This document shows positions 1-11,575 of a DNA stretch of 64,000 nucleotides, one piece after another. The DNA is taken from assembly GCA_032622095.1 (NCBI GenBank), contig CP136063.1, positions 144,419,950-144,483,949 of the forward strand, read 5' to 3'. The position numbers and the translations under genes are program-made. Origin of the DNA: Siphonodentalium dalli (lineage: Eukaryota; Mollusca; Scaphopoda; Gadilida; Siphonodentaliidae). Numbering within the stretch: position 1 is the stretch's first letter; every line of letters begins with the position of its first letter. The notes under the pieces were generated by a model. That model saw nothing but the letters and a program-made list of their open reading frames with translations, searched no databases and was not told the origin of the DNA.

Positions 1-1489
1 CGCATTACCGTGTGTATCCCTTCTCCCTAATGTTACACATATCTGCTGAACTAACAACCATAACTAGCAACATTGAGTCAATGTTCAACGCTGAAATAAC
101 AGCTTTAAACGATGATCACCTGATATTTTGCACAAGTTCATGGGTGGTTTTGGCAAGATATTTTCAAACAACAAAATACGGAAAACTAATATTGTACATT
201 GCGTAATAGCATATTCCAGTTGTAAGTTGCCGACTGAAGTAAGTTGAACAAATTGTTTACTAAGAGACCGGTTTGGAAGCAGCACGAAAATTAGTCGTAT
301 ATCAAATGTACGATGTGCTGTCTATTTGATCTGGTGTGATGCAGTGCTAATCTTTTGAAGAGGTGGCGGTTTCTTTGCAATATAATAAGAATTGCAACAT
401 ACGTGTGTGGTTTATTGTCATGTACAGTGATGAACAATCCGGAAATGTAACTACTATTTATACCGCAAGGATATGCACTTAAGTTTCTGCGTTCCATTCA
501 ATAATTTATCATCACGCCGAACGAAACTACCATACACTGTGTGGCGAAACATTACTTCGTATGTTGCATGCCCGAAATTATTATTTTTGGCCCCGACTGT
601 AAACAGAAAACCCGAAATTTTAAAGACGTAATTCATTGGGTTTGACCTGCGTTGCAATGGCCGATAAATCCTCCACATGGGCCTGTTTTAATGAACTGTG
701 TACCTTTAAAGATATTTAACAACAGACTTGTATATTGTTAATACGTATTTTACCTACTAGGTGGTTATATAATAAGTTGCCATCATTTCGGCTTAGCTTG
801 GTGGTTGCGGCCATTTTGACAGCCATTTCATGACCGCGTTTGTAGTATTCTGATCGTGTCACTATATTCGCTCTCGTACTCATATTTCACATATACTGGT
901 ATAACTTAGTAATGCATATGACTAGCTTAGACAAAATAGAATATCAAAATACGACCAGATCGTTGACAACCAGTTTCGGGGGTAGGGTTATGTTTTTACA
1001 AGTTTTGACAACTTATGATGTGCGTACTCGCTAGTTCTGTAGCGACGGGGTGGTGTCTGTGCAGTTTTTAAAATAGATAGCTTGCGCCTATGTTTTGAGA
1101 AGCCTGAGAAATCCGACATCGAATACATCAGTTTGTCTTCAAAATCGTCAGTATTTTGGCTCAGTGTTTTATTTCATATCTATATATGCGAAATTCATTC
1201 GATATTTCCCTTTGAATGGGTGTCGTTGGTTCGAGAATTGTATATCGAACAATATTGAGTGCTTTTTGTATACGTTTCGGCTGAAAAATTGTTGCAACAT
1301 CCAATTATTTCCATCATTGTGAAAAATATTGTTTTGTTTAATTATATGGAAAAAATGATGTAACTCAGAAAGCTCAAATCGGATTTTAGGGGACTTTTCG
1401 TGACGCGTCCGCGATGTTATGGCCAAAATAATATAAAAAAATCAGCTTTCCCCGATTTATTTCCTTACTTTTCCACTTCCATGTCTAAT
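1..1489. other. AT-rich sequence without recognised features
   Basis: No exon, RNA gene or clear repeat was recognised. Reading frames are short and frequently stopped on both strands. Because the next feature on the + strand is an internal UCKL1 exon, this stretch is probably UCKL1 intron, but the upstream exon was not found here, so that is inference. Confidence 0.4.
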
Positions 1490-2938
1490 GTGCCTGGACT
1501 ATTTGTATGACTAAATCCTTTAGCATGGGCTACAGGTCGTACCTTTAGTCTGATCATCATAAAATTTGTCATGGCTGTTGAAATTGGAATGTAGATGGGA
1601 ACGAGTCATTTTGTGGTCATTCGGACAAAAAACATGGCCGCCAGCGGCCATCTTGGATTTCAAAATTTAATCCATTAGCACGGGCCACAGGTTGTACTGT
1701 TCGTCTGATCATCATGAAATTTTGTCATGGATGATAATATTGACATGTAGATGGGAACGAGTAATTTTGGGGTCATTCGACCAAAAAACATGGCCGCCAG
1801 CAGCCATCTTGGATTTTACTCTTTGTATGACTAAATCCTTTAGCACGGGCTACAGGTTGTACCTTTAGGCTGATCATCATAAAATTTGTCATGAATGTTA
1901 ATAATGACATGTAGATGTGAACGAGTCATTTTGGGGTCATTCGGCCGAAAAACATGGCTGCCAGCAGCCATCTTGGATTTTACTCTTTGTATGACTAAAT
2001 CCTTTAGCACGGGCTACAGGTTGTACCTTTAGTTTGATCATCATAAAATTTGTCATGAATGTTAATAATGACATGTAGATGGGAACGAGTCATTTTGGGG
2101 TCATTCGGCCAAAATACATGGCCGCCAGTAGCCATCTTGGATTTTACTCTTTGTATGACTAAATCCTTTAGCACGGGCTACAGGTCGTACCTTTAGTCTG
2201 ATCGGCATAAAATTTGTCATGGCTGTTGGAATGTAAATGGGAAAAATTGGAATGTAAATGGGAACGAGTCATTTTGGGGTCATTCGGACAAAAAACATGG
2301 CCGCCAGTGGCCATCTTGGATTTCAAAATTTAATCCATTAGCACGGGCCTCAGGTCGTACTGTTCGTCTGACCATCATGAAATTTGTCATGTATTTTAAT
2401 ATTGACATGTAGATGGGAACGAGTCATTTTGGGGTCATTTGGCCAAAAAACATGGCCGCCAGCAGCCATCTTGGATTTTACTCTTTGTATGACTAAATTC
2501 TTTAGCACGGGCTTCATGTCATACCTTTAGTCTGATCATCATAAAATTTGTCACGAATGTTAATAATGACATGAGGGATGGGAACGAGTCATTTTGGGGT
2601 CATTTGGCCAAAAAACATGGCCACCAGCAGCCATCTTGGATTTTACTCTTCGTATGACTAAATTCTTTAGCACGGGCTACATGTCATACCTTTAGTCTGA
2701 TCGTCATAAAATTTGTCATGGATGTTAACGATGACATGTAGATGGGAACGACTCATTTTGGGGTCATTCGGCCGAAAACATGGCCGCCAGTATCCATCTT
2801 GGATTTTACTTTTCTCTTCATGTCTATAAACTAGTATTCGACATTCAACTTTCCACATTCCTAATCGCTCTATTGACTGTAATACATTAAATTATTCCCT
2901 TTCCAAGTTGAGCTACAGTGTCATTGACACTTTCATTA
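1490..2938 (+). repeat. Satellite-core element A1 (about 160-bp tandem units)
   Basis: About eight tandem units of roughly 155-165 bp. Each carries the sequence blocks ATGACTAAATCCTTTAGCAC, GGGAACGAGTCATTTTGGGG and GCAGCCATCTTGGATTTTAC. The array ends in a conserved tail, CTATTGACTGTAA then AAGTTGAGCTACAGTGTC and its mirrored GACACT, finishing in TTTCATT near 2938. That tail recurs at 8610, 28748, 48020 and, reversed, at 53587. The hairpin head seen in copies at 4582, 17246 and 26089 is missing, so this copy is 5'-truncated. The structure (inverted AGCTCAACTT/AAGTTGAGCT near the ends, 3' hairpin, tandem core) resembles non-autonomous Helentron-type elements; that class assignment is inference. 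Confidence 0.8.
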
Positions 2939-2942
2939 TTTA

Positions 2943-2988
2943 GACAATCGGAAATGCCGATGGGCCATAATCGGCCACTTCCGATTGT
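2943..2988. repeat. Imperfect hairpin
   Basis: GACAATCGGAA at the left pairs with TTCCGATTGTC at the right, with a short GC-rich middle. It directly follows the tail of element A1. No function is evident. Confidence 0.5.
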
Positions 2989-3404
2989 CACTCCCGATCA
3001 TCGGCTCATCACTAACATTTTCACATGTTATATATAGTTGTGTCCAAGACATGAAGAGTGTTGCCCTGTGTACATACTGGGACTATATAACAACACATTT
3101 ATAGAAGCTACACATGCACATGCTTTACATTGGGTGGGATTCAAACCCGACCCGTGACAGCAAGCATACCTTTCGACTCAAAGTTGGACATCAATACAAC
3201 ATGGCCACCGAAACCACCCCATTTGTCTTTCATTCAGAAACTCGGCATTGAACAGATATATCTCAGAAAAGAAACCACATGTAGCAAATTAAATTTCAGT
3301 ATATCTTAAAATAATTTGAGTGATGCAAGTAAAGAAGTATATCAGAGTTCCATCTCCTTATAATAGCATTAACAAAGACCAACATAACTCAACACATACA
3401 AGTA

Positions 3405-3626
3405 TTAACCTCTTCGCTGCTATGACGTCCATAACTATTATGGACGTAAAAGTGCACGTCGTACCTACTTCAGCACACTAAACAGTAGGCCATTGTGAAC
3501 GATAATAGCATTTCAACTGAGTCAGTTTTTGGAATATTCCTGTTATATTTTTCCGCTGGAAAATGGCAATAATGCCAACAGCCCAGCACACAACATCATA
3601 ACGTCATTTAGCAGCGAAGAGTTTAA
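3405..3626. mobile_element. piggyBac-like MITE with TTAA duplication
   Basis: A 222-bp element bounded by TTAA at 3405-3408 and 3623-3626. Inside the TTAA are terminal inverted repeats: CCTCTTCGCTGCTA at the left and the complement, reading AGCAGCGAAGAG, at the right. TTAA target duplication with a short TIR is the hallmark of the piggyBac superfamily. The body has no coding capacity, so it is non-autonomous. Confidence 0.7.
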
Positions 3627-3801
3627 CAATGCTGCATATACCAGTAACACCAGCTTATCCCAATTGATGGCAAGGGATTTAGACCCATGTGATAGTTTGT
3701 TTCATTTACCCATGTTGAAAGTCAAAGCCAAAAGTAGGTTCATCGACTGGTAAGACTCACTCTGAGATTTAACTTCCACCATAAACATTCGGAAGTGAGT
3801 G

Positions 3802-4156
3802 TTTAAGGAAGACTACCTAAATCCATCCATTTTATGGAGCCATCTCCTCTAGTCAACAGAAAATATGCAACAAATGGATGAATTTGAGTTAGGGATGAGT
3901 GCAAAATACACTAATGTGCTCTATAAAGGATGTAAAACAACATGATAATTACAATGAGAATGAGTAAATGGCTTAAGCCATTTTAATACTCATTGTCTTT
4001 ATAGTTATCAGGTTGTTATATGTGGTTCTTTGTTTATGTGAGTGTATTTAACTCTCATGCTTGACTCATAATAATTCTTTTATTGGATATTTTCTGTTGA
4101 GTATTATAGGAGATGGCCCAATAAATGGCAGGATTTAGGTACAGTCTCCATTTAAG
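3802..4156. mobile_element. Foldback MITE (TTAAGG-ended family, copy 1)
   Basis: A nearly complete palindrome of about 355 bp. The left end reads TTAAGGAAGACTACCTAAATCC; the right end is its complement with substitutions. The centre near 3982 is AATGGCTTAAGCCATT. A second, more decayed member lies at about 20982-21230. It sits about 150 bp upstream of a UCKL1 exon, inside the intron. Confidence 0.65.
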
Positions 4157-4306
4157 TTTGATTTCATTCAAAAAAGCCGGACTCAGTCGAAATGGATGGA
4201 AATTAATAGTTAATAAATCTTTATCATTTGTTGATCAGAATATCATTATGTAGACATCATAAACATTACAAACATTGAAATTAAATTAACTCAAGTTATC
4301 TTACAG

Positions 4307-4429
4307 ATTTGTGGTGTGTCAATATTGCGAGCTGGTGAAGTGATGGAGCCAGCTCTGTGTGAAGTGTGTAAAGATGTCAAGATTGGCAAAATACTCATAC
4401 AAACGAATCTGGATACAGGAGAACCTGAG
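4307..4429 (+). CDS. UCKL1 internal exon 1 of 4 in window (UPRT-like domain)
   Basis: This exon encodes 41 residues beginning [17 protein letters not shown] and ending [12 protein letters not shown]. It is 123 nt, phase 0 at both sides, with acceptor TTACAG before 4307 and donor GAG/GTAATG after 4429. The [13 protein letters not shown] segment is the strongly conserved uracil-phosphoribosyltransferase-like region at the C-terminal half of animal uridine-cytidine kinase-like 1. In that family an N-terminal uridine kinase domain is fused to a UPRT-like domain; the kinase part is not in this window. Identification rests on recognised family sequence and on the fact that the next three exons continue the same protein in phase. 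The upstream exon should end at a codon boundary just before ICGVSI and was not found in bases 1-4306. Confidence 0.93.
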
Positions 4430-4581
4430 GTAATGTAATAATTATACTATGCTCAAACTGATATTAACCCTTTCTTGATCCAAAATATAACTACAACAAG
4501 ATTCAACTTCATACCTGCAACCAATTAAATGCTGTGCAATACATATTTGTTAGAGACATAAAATTTTTAAATTGCATCATT

Positions 4582-5588
4582 AGCTCAACTTGACAAAATC
4601 AAGTTTGAGCTATTTCTATGGGTTGGCATCAGTCGTCCATCAGTCAACAATTTCTTGTAGCCTAGCCTACAGTCCACATCCCTCATCCAATCTTTAAACA
4701 ACTTCACAAGAATCTTCAGGCCGACCACTAGATGGGAGACATCCAAAATTTGTTAAAAACATGGACCCCAACAGCCATCTTGGATTTCAAATTTGAATCC
4801 AACATCACACCCTGTAGCTAACATTTATTGCAGAAATGTTTCAAGAATTTACAGGCCTGTTTAGGATCACCTCTAGATTGGAGCTGTCAAATTTGAACAA
4901 TTTTGGTTTTATTCGTTGCATTACTAAATCCTTTGGCAATCCCTACAGCCAACTATTTTCATCTGATTGATATCAAACTTCACATGGATCTTCAGGGTAA
5001 CTGATGGGAGCTATTGAATTTGTATTATTTTTTCGATTCAGTAAAACCATGTCTGCCGGCAGCAATCTTGGATTTTACTCTTTGCATAACTAAATCATTA
5101 GGCAACATCAGTTTGCATCAGATTCATCCAAAACTTATTATGAATCTTCTGGGTGCCTTCTGTCAAATTCATCAGAATGTCATAAAAAAACATGTCTGTC
5201 AGTCACCATCTCAGGTATTACATTGAATATGTTGGCACACCCTGCAGCCCACATTTATTGAAGAATTTTTTTTTTAATTTACCGGCATGTTTAGAACTTT
5301 AGAATCACATCTGGATGGGAGCTATCATATTTTCAATAAAAAAAAACACGCCTGCCGGCAGCTGTCTTCAATTTTACTCTTTGCATGACTAAATCCTTCT
5401 GCATGCCCAACAGCCAACACTTTTCATCTGATTAATCCCAAACTACATATGGATATTCGGGTTGACCTCTAATATTACTTTAACTTTTCAATTTCCGCAT
5501 TCCGTATGTGCTCTATTGACTGTAATGTATGATATTGACCTATCTCCAAGTGGGGCTACAGTACTAGTGTCACTGACACTTTTATTTT
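4582..5588 (+). repeat. Satellite-core element A2
   Basis: Head hairpin at 4582-4611: AGCTCAACTTG pairs with CAAGTTTGAGCT. Then come CAACAATTT, about five decayed tandem units carrying CAGCCATCTTGGAT-like blocks, and a degenerate tail at 5548-5588 (AGTGTCACTGACACT). It lies in the UCKL1 intron in the same orientation as the gene. It is more diverged than the copy at 26089, so probably an older insertion. Confidence 0.7.
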
Positions 5589-6530
5589 TAGTCGAGTTCA
5601 AAACTTGTCTATTCAATGATATGGCGAGGGACAGTTGGCGGGCGGGCAGCAACAAACCTATATAACATAGCCGTTTGTTGATTGATTCTGACAATATTTG
5701 GTATGTCAGTTAATTGTCATGTGCAACAGCTGTATACATGAAACCAGGTCAGCCCCAACTTTCTAACCAGAGTTATGTGACTTTTCTATTTATAGAAATT
5801 TTATGTCCATTAGCGTGATAACTTGAACAAATATCAACCATAACAATATAACAGTATATCAATTGAGTTCGAAAACCAGGTTTGTCAGATTATTTTCACT
5901 TGAGTCATGACCCTTATTTCATCTATTTTTAGCAATTTTAGGTCTGTTAGCATGCGCATGATAACTTGAACAGTCATCAACTAATTTCATTCATATTTGG
6001 TATATGGATCTTTTACATCAATATCTCGAACGAGTTCAAAAACCAGATTCATCCAATCCTTTTTACCCGAGTTACAGCCCTTAGTTCGTCTATTTTTTAA
6101 CAAACGCCAACCAATTTCATTTATATTTGACATATGGATATTTTACAGCAATATCTCAAAACGAGTTTGAAAACCAGATTTGTCCGATGCCTTTTACCTG
6201 AGTTACAGCCCTTAGTTTGTCTATTTTATGACCATCAGGCAAAAACCTGAACATGTCAACCAATTACGTTCATATTTTATATGTGAACCTTTCACAACAA
6301 TATCACGATCGTGTTTTTATTCCAGGTTTGTCCGATCTATACTACCTGAATTACTGCCCTTAGTTTGTCTATTTTTAGAAATTTTATGACTGTTAGTGCG
6401 AAAACTTGAACAAATGTCAACCGATTCCATTCATATTGGGTATATGAATTTTTCACAACAATATCTTGATTGTATTCAAAAACAAGGTTTCTCTGATTGT
6501 TTTTTTTATAAAATTTATTTTTTTACCTAT
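5589..6530 (+). repeat. Decayed hairpin-headed element with about 155-bp tandem units
   Basis: It starts with TTAGTCGAG as in the hairpin element at 24879, followed by a GGCGGGCGGGC stretch. Then at least four diverged tandem units follow, each containing GAGTTACAGCCCTTAGT, an AACTTGAACA block and CATATTTGGTATATGGATC. It is the same family as the array at 24879-25730. It ends about 25 bp before a UCKL1 exon. Confidence 0.6.
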
Positions 6531-6554
6531 ATTTGTTTATATTCTAATGAACAG

Positions 6555-6720
6555 CTACATTACCTAAGACTGCCAAAGGACATAAAGAATCACTATGTGA
6601 TGCTGATGGATGCTACCGTGGCGACGGGTGCAGCAGCAATGATGGCCATTCGAGTGTTGTTGGACCATGATGTGCCAGAAGAGCATATAACATTCTGCTC
6701 TCTGCTGATGGCAGAATCCG
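6555..6720 (+). CDS. UCKL1 internal exon 2 of 4 in window (PRPP-loop exon)
   Basis: Encodes 55 full codons plus one base. It begins [10 protein letters not shown] and contains [16 protein letters not shown], which matches the phosphoribosyl-pyrophosphate binding loop of the UPRT fold (hydrophobic run, D-x-T-x-x-TG). It ends in LLMAES plus the first base of a Gly codon. Acceptor GAACAG precedes 6555 and donor G/GTCAGT follows 6720. The phase-1 junction to the exon at 7498 restores [11 protein letters not shown], as in other UCKL1 proteins. The start is fixed by the phase-0 join to the previous exon (GEPE then LHYL). Confidence 0.94.
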
Positions 6721-6860
6721 GTCAGTCTAATAATGTCATAATTGACTGTTTCTTTATGAAATACTCATTAGGATTTGTTCAGATAAATAAGTTCAACAAA
6801 ACAGCCATGTATAATCTGTTCGTCTGATTATATTTCCTGCACATCCCTCCTATAGAATAA

Positions 6861-7113
6861 TCAAGCCTTGAAATAGGGTGTCTGTCATTTGCAGAATGAG
6901 GTCCCCAGAAGGTGAATTTAATATTGCTACCCCGCATAGCGGGCTAGCATCACCAAATTCACCTCTGGAGACCTCATTCTGCTTACACCTCAGCAGAATG
7001 AGGTTCCCAGAGGGTGAATTTGGTGATGCTAGCCCGCTATGCGGGGTAGCATCACTAAATTCACCCTCTGGACCTCATTCTGCAAATGACAGACACCCTA
7101 TTTCAAGGCTTGA
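6861..7113. mobile_element. Compound foldback MITE, family M1 copy 1
   Basis: About 253 bp with long inverted ends: TCAAGCCTTGAAATAGGGTG at the left is matched exactly by its complement at the right. Inside are two smaller palindromes: GAATGAGGTCCCCAG...GGTGAATTT pairs with AAATTCACC...GACCTCATTC, and GCTAGCCCGC pairs with GCGGGCTAGC. Related copies lie at 31385, 38764, 44236, 46655 and 47318. It has no coding capacity and lies in the UCKL1 intron. Confidence 0.8.
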
Positions 7114-7497
7114 GAATAATAGACAATTTTATGAATGGGTAAACAAAGGGTCATAATTATCATAGGGGTGATAGGAAGACAGTCAGTGATGACTATATCA
7201 CCTTTTACAATATACATGACTATTGAATTGTATTTGTATTTGTACTTTTCATGTCTATATTGTAAATATAAAAATTATCCTGTCATATTCTATCTTAAAA
7301 TGGCGGGCAGGTTATGCATCATAAACTGATGGAGTCCTTGGATTATCTCTCACTGAGAGCTTTCCGATGAATGGCAACAAGCCATATTTCCGACTAAATC
7401 CTGAAAAATTTCCCATAATTCTGCTGTGGTTAAGGAGTCGATTATTTAGGACATTACTGTATCTGTGGCTTTGACTAATGTCATTTTTTTATTCCAG
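7114..7497. other. Short intron segment, nothing recognised
   Basis: Intron sequence between the foldback MITE and the next UCKL1 exon. It ends in the pyrimidine-rich tract and acceptor TATTCCAG at 7490-7497. No other feature was seen. Confidence 0.4.
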
Positions 7498-7596
7498 GTG
7501 TACATTCTGTAGCTTATGCATTCCCGCAGGTCAAAATAGTCACTACTGCTGTAGATAAAAAAGTTAATGAACAGTACCATATTCTTCCAGGCATTG
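7498..7596 (+). CDS. UCKL1 internal exon 3 of 4 in window
   Basis: 99 nt with phase-1 joins at both ends: two bases complete the Gly codon, then 32 codons, then one base. The protein reads [20 protein letters not shown] and continues through [12 protein letters not shown] to a split Gly codon. The run of hydrophobic residues, TTAVDK and IIPGIG-like end are conserved in UCKL1 and the UPRT fold; Gly-Ile-Gly leads to the uracil-contacting loop on the next exon. Acceptor is TTCCAG/G and donor G/GTGAGT, both strong. The following intron is about 11.7 kb. Confidence 0.94.
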
Positions 7597-7849
7597 GTGA
7601 GTGCACAACAATTATTCAGCTATTGGCTATTATACCTCAACATCGAGAGGATGTCTTGGTTTTACTGCAAAACAAATAGTTTTTTTTATCCCCGCAAAAA
7701 CAAAGTTTGGCTGAGATATAGAAATGGGCTCCCATCCATAACAACTTTGAAGCTCTATATCTTGGTCATTGTCAGTCGGATTTTAATGATATTCGATATA
7801 TTGTTGAATCATCATGGGGAAATAGTATTTACAAACAGCTGGTTGCCAT

Positions 7850-8610
7850 AGGTTGGCGTCCATCCATGCATCTGTCAACAATTTCCATTAGCACACCCTA
7901 CAGGTCACATATCTCATCCGATACCTACCAAACTTCATATGATATATTCGGGGTGACCTCTAGATGGGAGCTTCCTATTTTGACCGATATTCGTTAAAAA
8001 TCATGCCCTTTACTCTTTGCATGACTAAATCCCCTGGCACACCCTACAGACCACATCCCTCATCCGATCATCACCAAACTTCATATGGATCTTCGTGGTG
8101 ACCTCTAGATGGGAGCCTCCTATTTTGACTGAAAATCGTTAAAAAACATGGCGGCCAGAAGTCATCTTTGATTTCAAATTTGAATCCATCGACACACCCT
8201 GAGCCCTCTTTTATTGGAGAATTGTTTTGAAAATTTACAGGATTGTTTGGGATCACCTCTAGATGGAAGATAAAAACATGGCCACCAGCAGCCATCTTGA
8301 ATTTTATTCTTTGCATGACTAAATCCTTTGGCACACCCAATAGACCACATCCCTCATCCGATCGTCGCCAAACTTCATATGGATCTTTTGGGTGACCTAT
8401 AGATGGGAGCCATCAAATTTTTCCAATTTTTTTTGAAAAACATGGCAACCAGCAACCATCTTGGATTTTACTTTTTATATATCTCTTCATGTTGACATCT
8501 AGTATTACTTAGACATTTAAACTTTCCGCATTCCTAATCACTCTATTGACTGTAACACATGAAATTATCCCCCATTCAAGTTGAGCTACAGCATCATTGG
8601 CACTTTCATT
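7850..8610 (+). repeat. Satellite-core element A3, 5'-truncated
   Basis: Begins inside the head region (GGTTGGCGTCC...CAACAATTT), has about four units of 150-180 bp with CAGCCATCTTGAATTTTA blocks, then the tail CTATTGACTGTAA and AAGTTGAGCTACAGCATC to TTTCATT. The hairpin head is absent. It sits in the large last intron of UCKL1. Confidence 0.7.
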
Positions 8611-9452
8611 ATATATACCCATACTATGGTATGGTACTACACATAGTGTTGACATCCGGATTGACCAATCGTCTGTCTGTCTACACTATGCATGGTGCGA
8701 TAACTCATAAACATTTTCTATCCAAAATCAGTAATAATCAAATGGAATAATGTCAACTTATCTCTACTGCAGTAGAAAGGAAGAATGACCTGGCCTACCA
8801 TTCCAATATAAAAATGGAGATCACATGGTCCATGAAGGATAATACGTCATCTATTGGGATTACCACGGACCATGAATAAATGTACCAATTTTGTAGAATG
8901 TAGAATTTTCATACCGTTTTCAACTGTTGGTTTGTTTCTACTGAGAATAGGAATATACCATATAGTTTAGTGGGCAAAAAATACTTATAGGAGATATATA
9001 ATTTACTTATTTAGAAAAAAATATTGTTTCTCAGCCACAAATACAGATCGAGTTTGAATATGGGGTTTGCTCTGATCTGTTTTTCTGGAGTTATGGCCCT
9101 TTTTCGACTTAGAATTATCCAGATGATATTGCTGATAACTCAAGTTTGTGTTTCTTGATCAAAATTTAATTTGGTATGTGAGTTTCTCAAACCCAAATTC
9201 CAGGTCAAGTTCTAATTTGGGTTTGGTCCGAATTTGTTTTACTGAGTTACGGCCCTTTTGCGACTTATAATTTTTTTAATTTAGGCCATTAAAATAAAAT
9301 TCCAGTGTTCTCAGGCACCTCCCGCGTCTCGAAAATGTCGCCGCATCCAAAAATTTTATACCCCCGGTGCAATATTTTTATGTACCGGTTACTGTTCTGT
9401 CCCATATTTTCATTCACCTCAGGTTTCATTTCATAATAAATACAACCTTTCA
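8611..9452. other. Intron stretch with two decayed GAGTTATGGCCC units
   Basis: At about 9040-9275 there are two units containing GGAGTTATGGCCCTTTTTCG and GAGTTACGGCCCTTTTGCG, each followed by ACTTA. These are remnants of the same tandem core seen in several elements of this window. The rest holds nothing recognisable. Confidence 0.5.
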
Positions 9453-9949
9453 CTTAAAGGTACTCAATCCGAACAGAGGGTCCCCATCTCAACAGATTCC
9501 AACAACACCAATCCGATCAGAGGGTCCTATATTACTATTTCTTTGGCTTTGGGGGTAAAAAATATTTGATTCGAGTCGAGGAACCCATCAAACAAAGCTC
9601 AGAGTTATTAGATATTGATTTTTGAAATTTGTTAGTTTCTCGAGATCAGTACTAATAATTGCCACCAGTTTCGTAACCTGCGCGAGATGTGTACACCAAA
9701 ACACTATTCAAACAGACAAGGATGGATAACTCTAAAATCAAGTGGTAATAATAACGCAATTTTGACTGAGTTCTGGGCCAGAAAGTATTCCCGATAATGA
9801 AAAATAATAGATTTCTAAAATCGATATCTAACAAATCTGAGCTTTGATGGGTGACTTCCTCGACTCGAATCAAATATTTTTGACCCCCGAAGCCATCATG
9901 ATTGAAATAGTAATTGACAGGAGTTTTATCGGATGGAGTACCTTTAAAA
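9453..9949. mobile_element. Foldback MITE, about 500 bp
   Basis: Ends are CTTAAAGGTACTCAATCCGA and the complement of CGGATGGAGTACCTTTAAA. Further in, TTTGATTCGAGTCGAGG pairs with CCTCGACTCGAATCAAA and the palindromy continues to a centre near 9700. It is non-coding and lies in the last UCKL1 intron. Confidence 0.75.
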
Positions 9950-10124
9950 TATCAAAGTATAAATGAAGCAGGGACCAGCCCAGACTATATTTTAAGGGTA
10001 AAGTCAGTTCTCCCTGCCCTCGGGCTTGTCTGATCCTCATTTCCATACATTATCTCTTCTATTTTGCATATTTGTATCATCTGTATATTATGTTATGTTG
10101 GATTTGGAAATAAAAAGATGTTTA

Positions 10125-10445
10125 CATTAAAGGAATAGGGTGCTGAAAAAAACAATAATATTTTCTTCAATATACCGATAATATATATATATAATGTCCA
10201 TTGGACGCATATAATCTAATATTCGGCCGCCATTCGTATTTTTATAACGATTATAAAAAATTCCGAAGTTAGCAGAAGATTTTGTTGTAGACGAAGTCAC
10301 GTGATCATCGACCCGATCACGTGATTGTCACATGTAAACAGAAGCATAGCACGTGATCGATCACGTGGTAACCCATCGACAACGCATAGATACGCTACGG
10401 CAGTATTTTAAGTTTGCATGTAGTCGATCGCGGCCTTTGAAGATT
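10125..10445. repeat. Interspersed repeat (copy 1) with a CACGTG cluster
   Basis: Related, in opposite orientation, to 16070-16420. Shared blocks include the end TTAAAGGAATAG-like motif, the AAAATATT-rich segment and a run of CACGTG or CATGTGAC sites spaced by GATC-rich sequence. It is probably a MITE; only one end is recognisable. Confidence 0.5.
10298..10367. promoter_or_regulatory. Cluster of four CACGTG (E-box) sites
   Basis: CACGTG occurs at 10298, 10318, 10350 and 10362. The last two form a perfect 18-bp palindrome, CACGTGATCGATCACGTG. CACGTG is the canonical site for bHLH-zip factors such as the Myc/Max, USF and MITF groups. Whether it is functional here is unknown, because it lies within an apparent interspersed repeat. 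Confidence 0.45.
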
Positions 10446-10754
10446 GTCGCGTTATTACACTACGAATGCAAAACTTTGCCGAAAACATCGCCGTTCTCGT
10501 AATTAAATGTCTTTATCGTGTTATTATTATTATATGTATCGCGATGTGTTGTTACTATAAAGCCATGCATGCCCGTATATTATTCAGTTTTGCGCGTGTT
10601 TATATATTATTTTTTCGTTACCGGAATAGTCCAAGTTATATTATATATTATATATTCATATAAAGATTGCATATATATGCGAAGACTTGTTCAGTTATTA
10701 GGCAATTATCATCTCGTAAACATTCCAATTTCCAGATGACCTTTGTCTTGTGTC

Positions 10755-11575
10755 AATAAAGAGCGTTTAGTTTTAATTTATTGTAACGCGGTAAAACAAA
10801 ACAAAATTGGTTTATTGCTGTCGGATTTAATCAATTATAATCAAGTCATTCATTACCAATATGATACGATAAGTTCATTTTTCTTGGTTATCAATCATGT
10901 ATATATTAGGGCAATATGGTGTTTATATATATTTCGGAATATTGCTTCCCCTACCCCCAAACTATCTTGCCGACTGTCACTGATGAAATCACTGCGTTTA
11001 TGCATGGTTATTGGCCTATAAAATTAACACTCTAGCGATGCGGTCTATTGAATATGCCGGTCATAACTCGACCTCTATGTGTCAATTATGCATAACAATA
11101 GGATTATAAAATATATAAACGTTCGCCGTGGTTCGTTTAAACATCCAATCATAAATAACACTTTTTGAAGGAGGGATAATAATCCTGTTCAAAGCGTTCT
11201 TTATTCGCAATATATCGTAATAGTGAACGCTCTTTATTGCGTCAAGGTAAAGGGACTGAACTTAGAACAGTTGTCATCGTGATTTTTTTTACTGATTTCA
11301 CCAATACAGGTCAATACATGTACACAATCTTCCGATATGCATGCTTTATATATCCTTCCAAGTCATAGCAATTTCCGCTTTATTAAACTCTTTTTATTCG
11401 TACCATATTAGGAAAACTCTTAACATGGGACGCTCTTTATTGAGCCATGGTGAAGGAAATGGGGAATCGACTTAGAATAGTTGTTATCGTGAATTATTCA
11501 ACATACTCTCCACTTTAACTGCAATTGTATGTATTCGTAACCATGACTGACTTGTCAAATTAAACGCTCTTTATT
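10755..11575. repeat. Scattered CGCTCTTTATT motifs, partly a 203-bp duplication
   Basis: The motif occurs inverted at 10755-10765, as a variant at 11194, and direct at 11228, 11431 and 11565. Copies at 11228 and 11431 also share the following GACTTAGAA...AGTTGT-ATCGTGA block, so they are a diverged 203-bp tandem duplication. The last copy overlaps the end of the THAP-like reading frame on the other strand. Confidence 0.55.

Noticed and set aside
3130-3175. Reversed tRNA B-box-like segment (GGTTTGAATCCCACC on the - strand)
   Set aside because: No A box or stem structure around it; at most an old SINE remnant.
1-4306. Upstream UCKL1 exon
   Set aside because: Searched for the segment that should precede GVSILRAG; none was found, so it probably lies left of the window.
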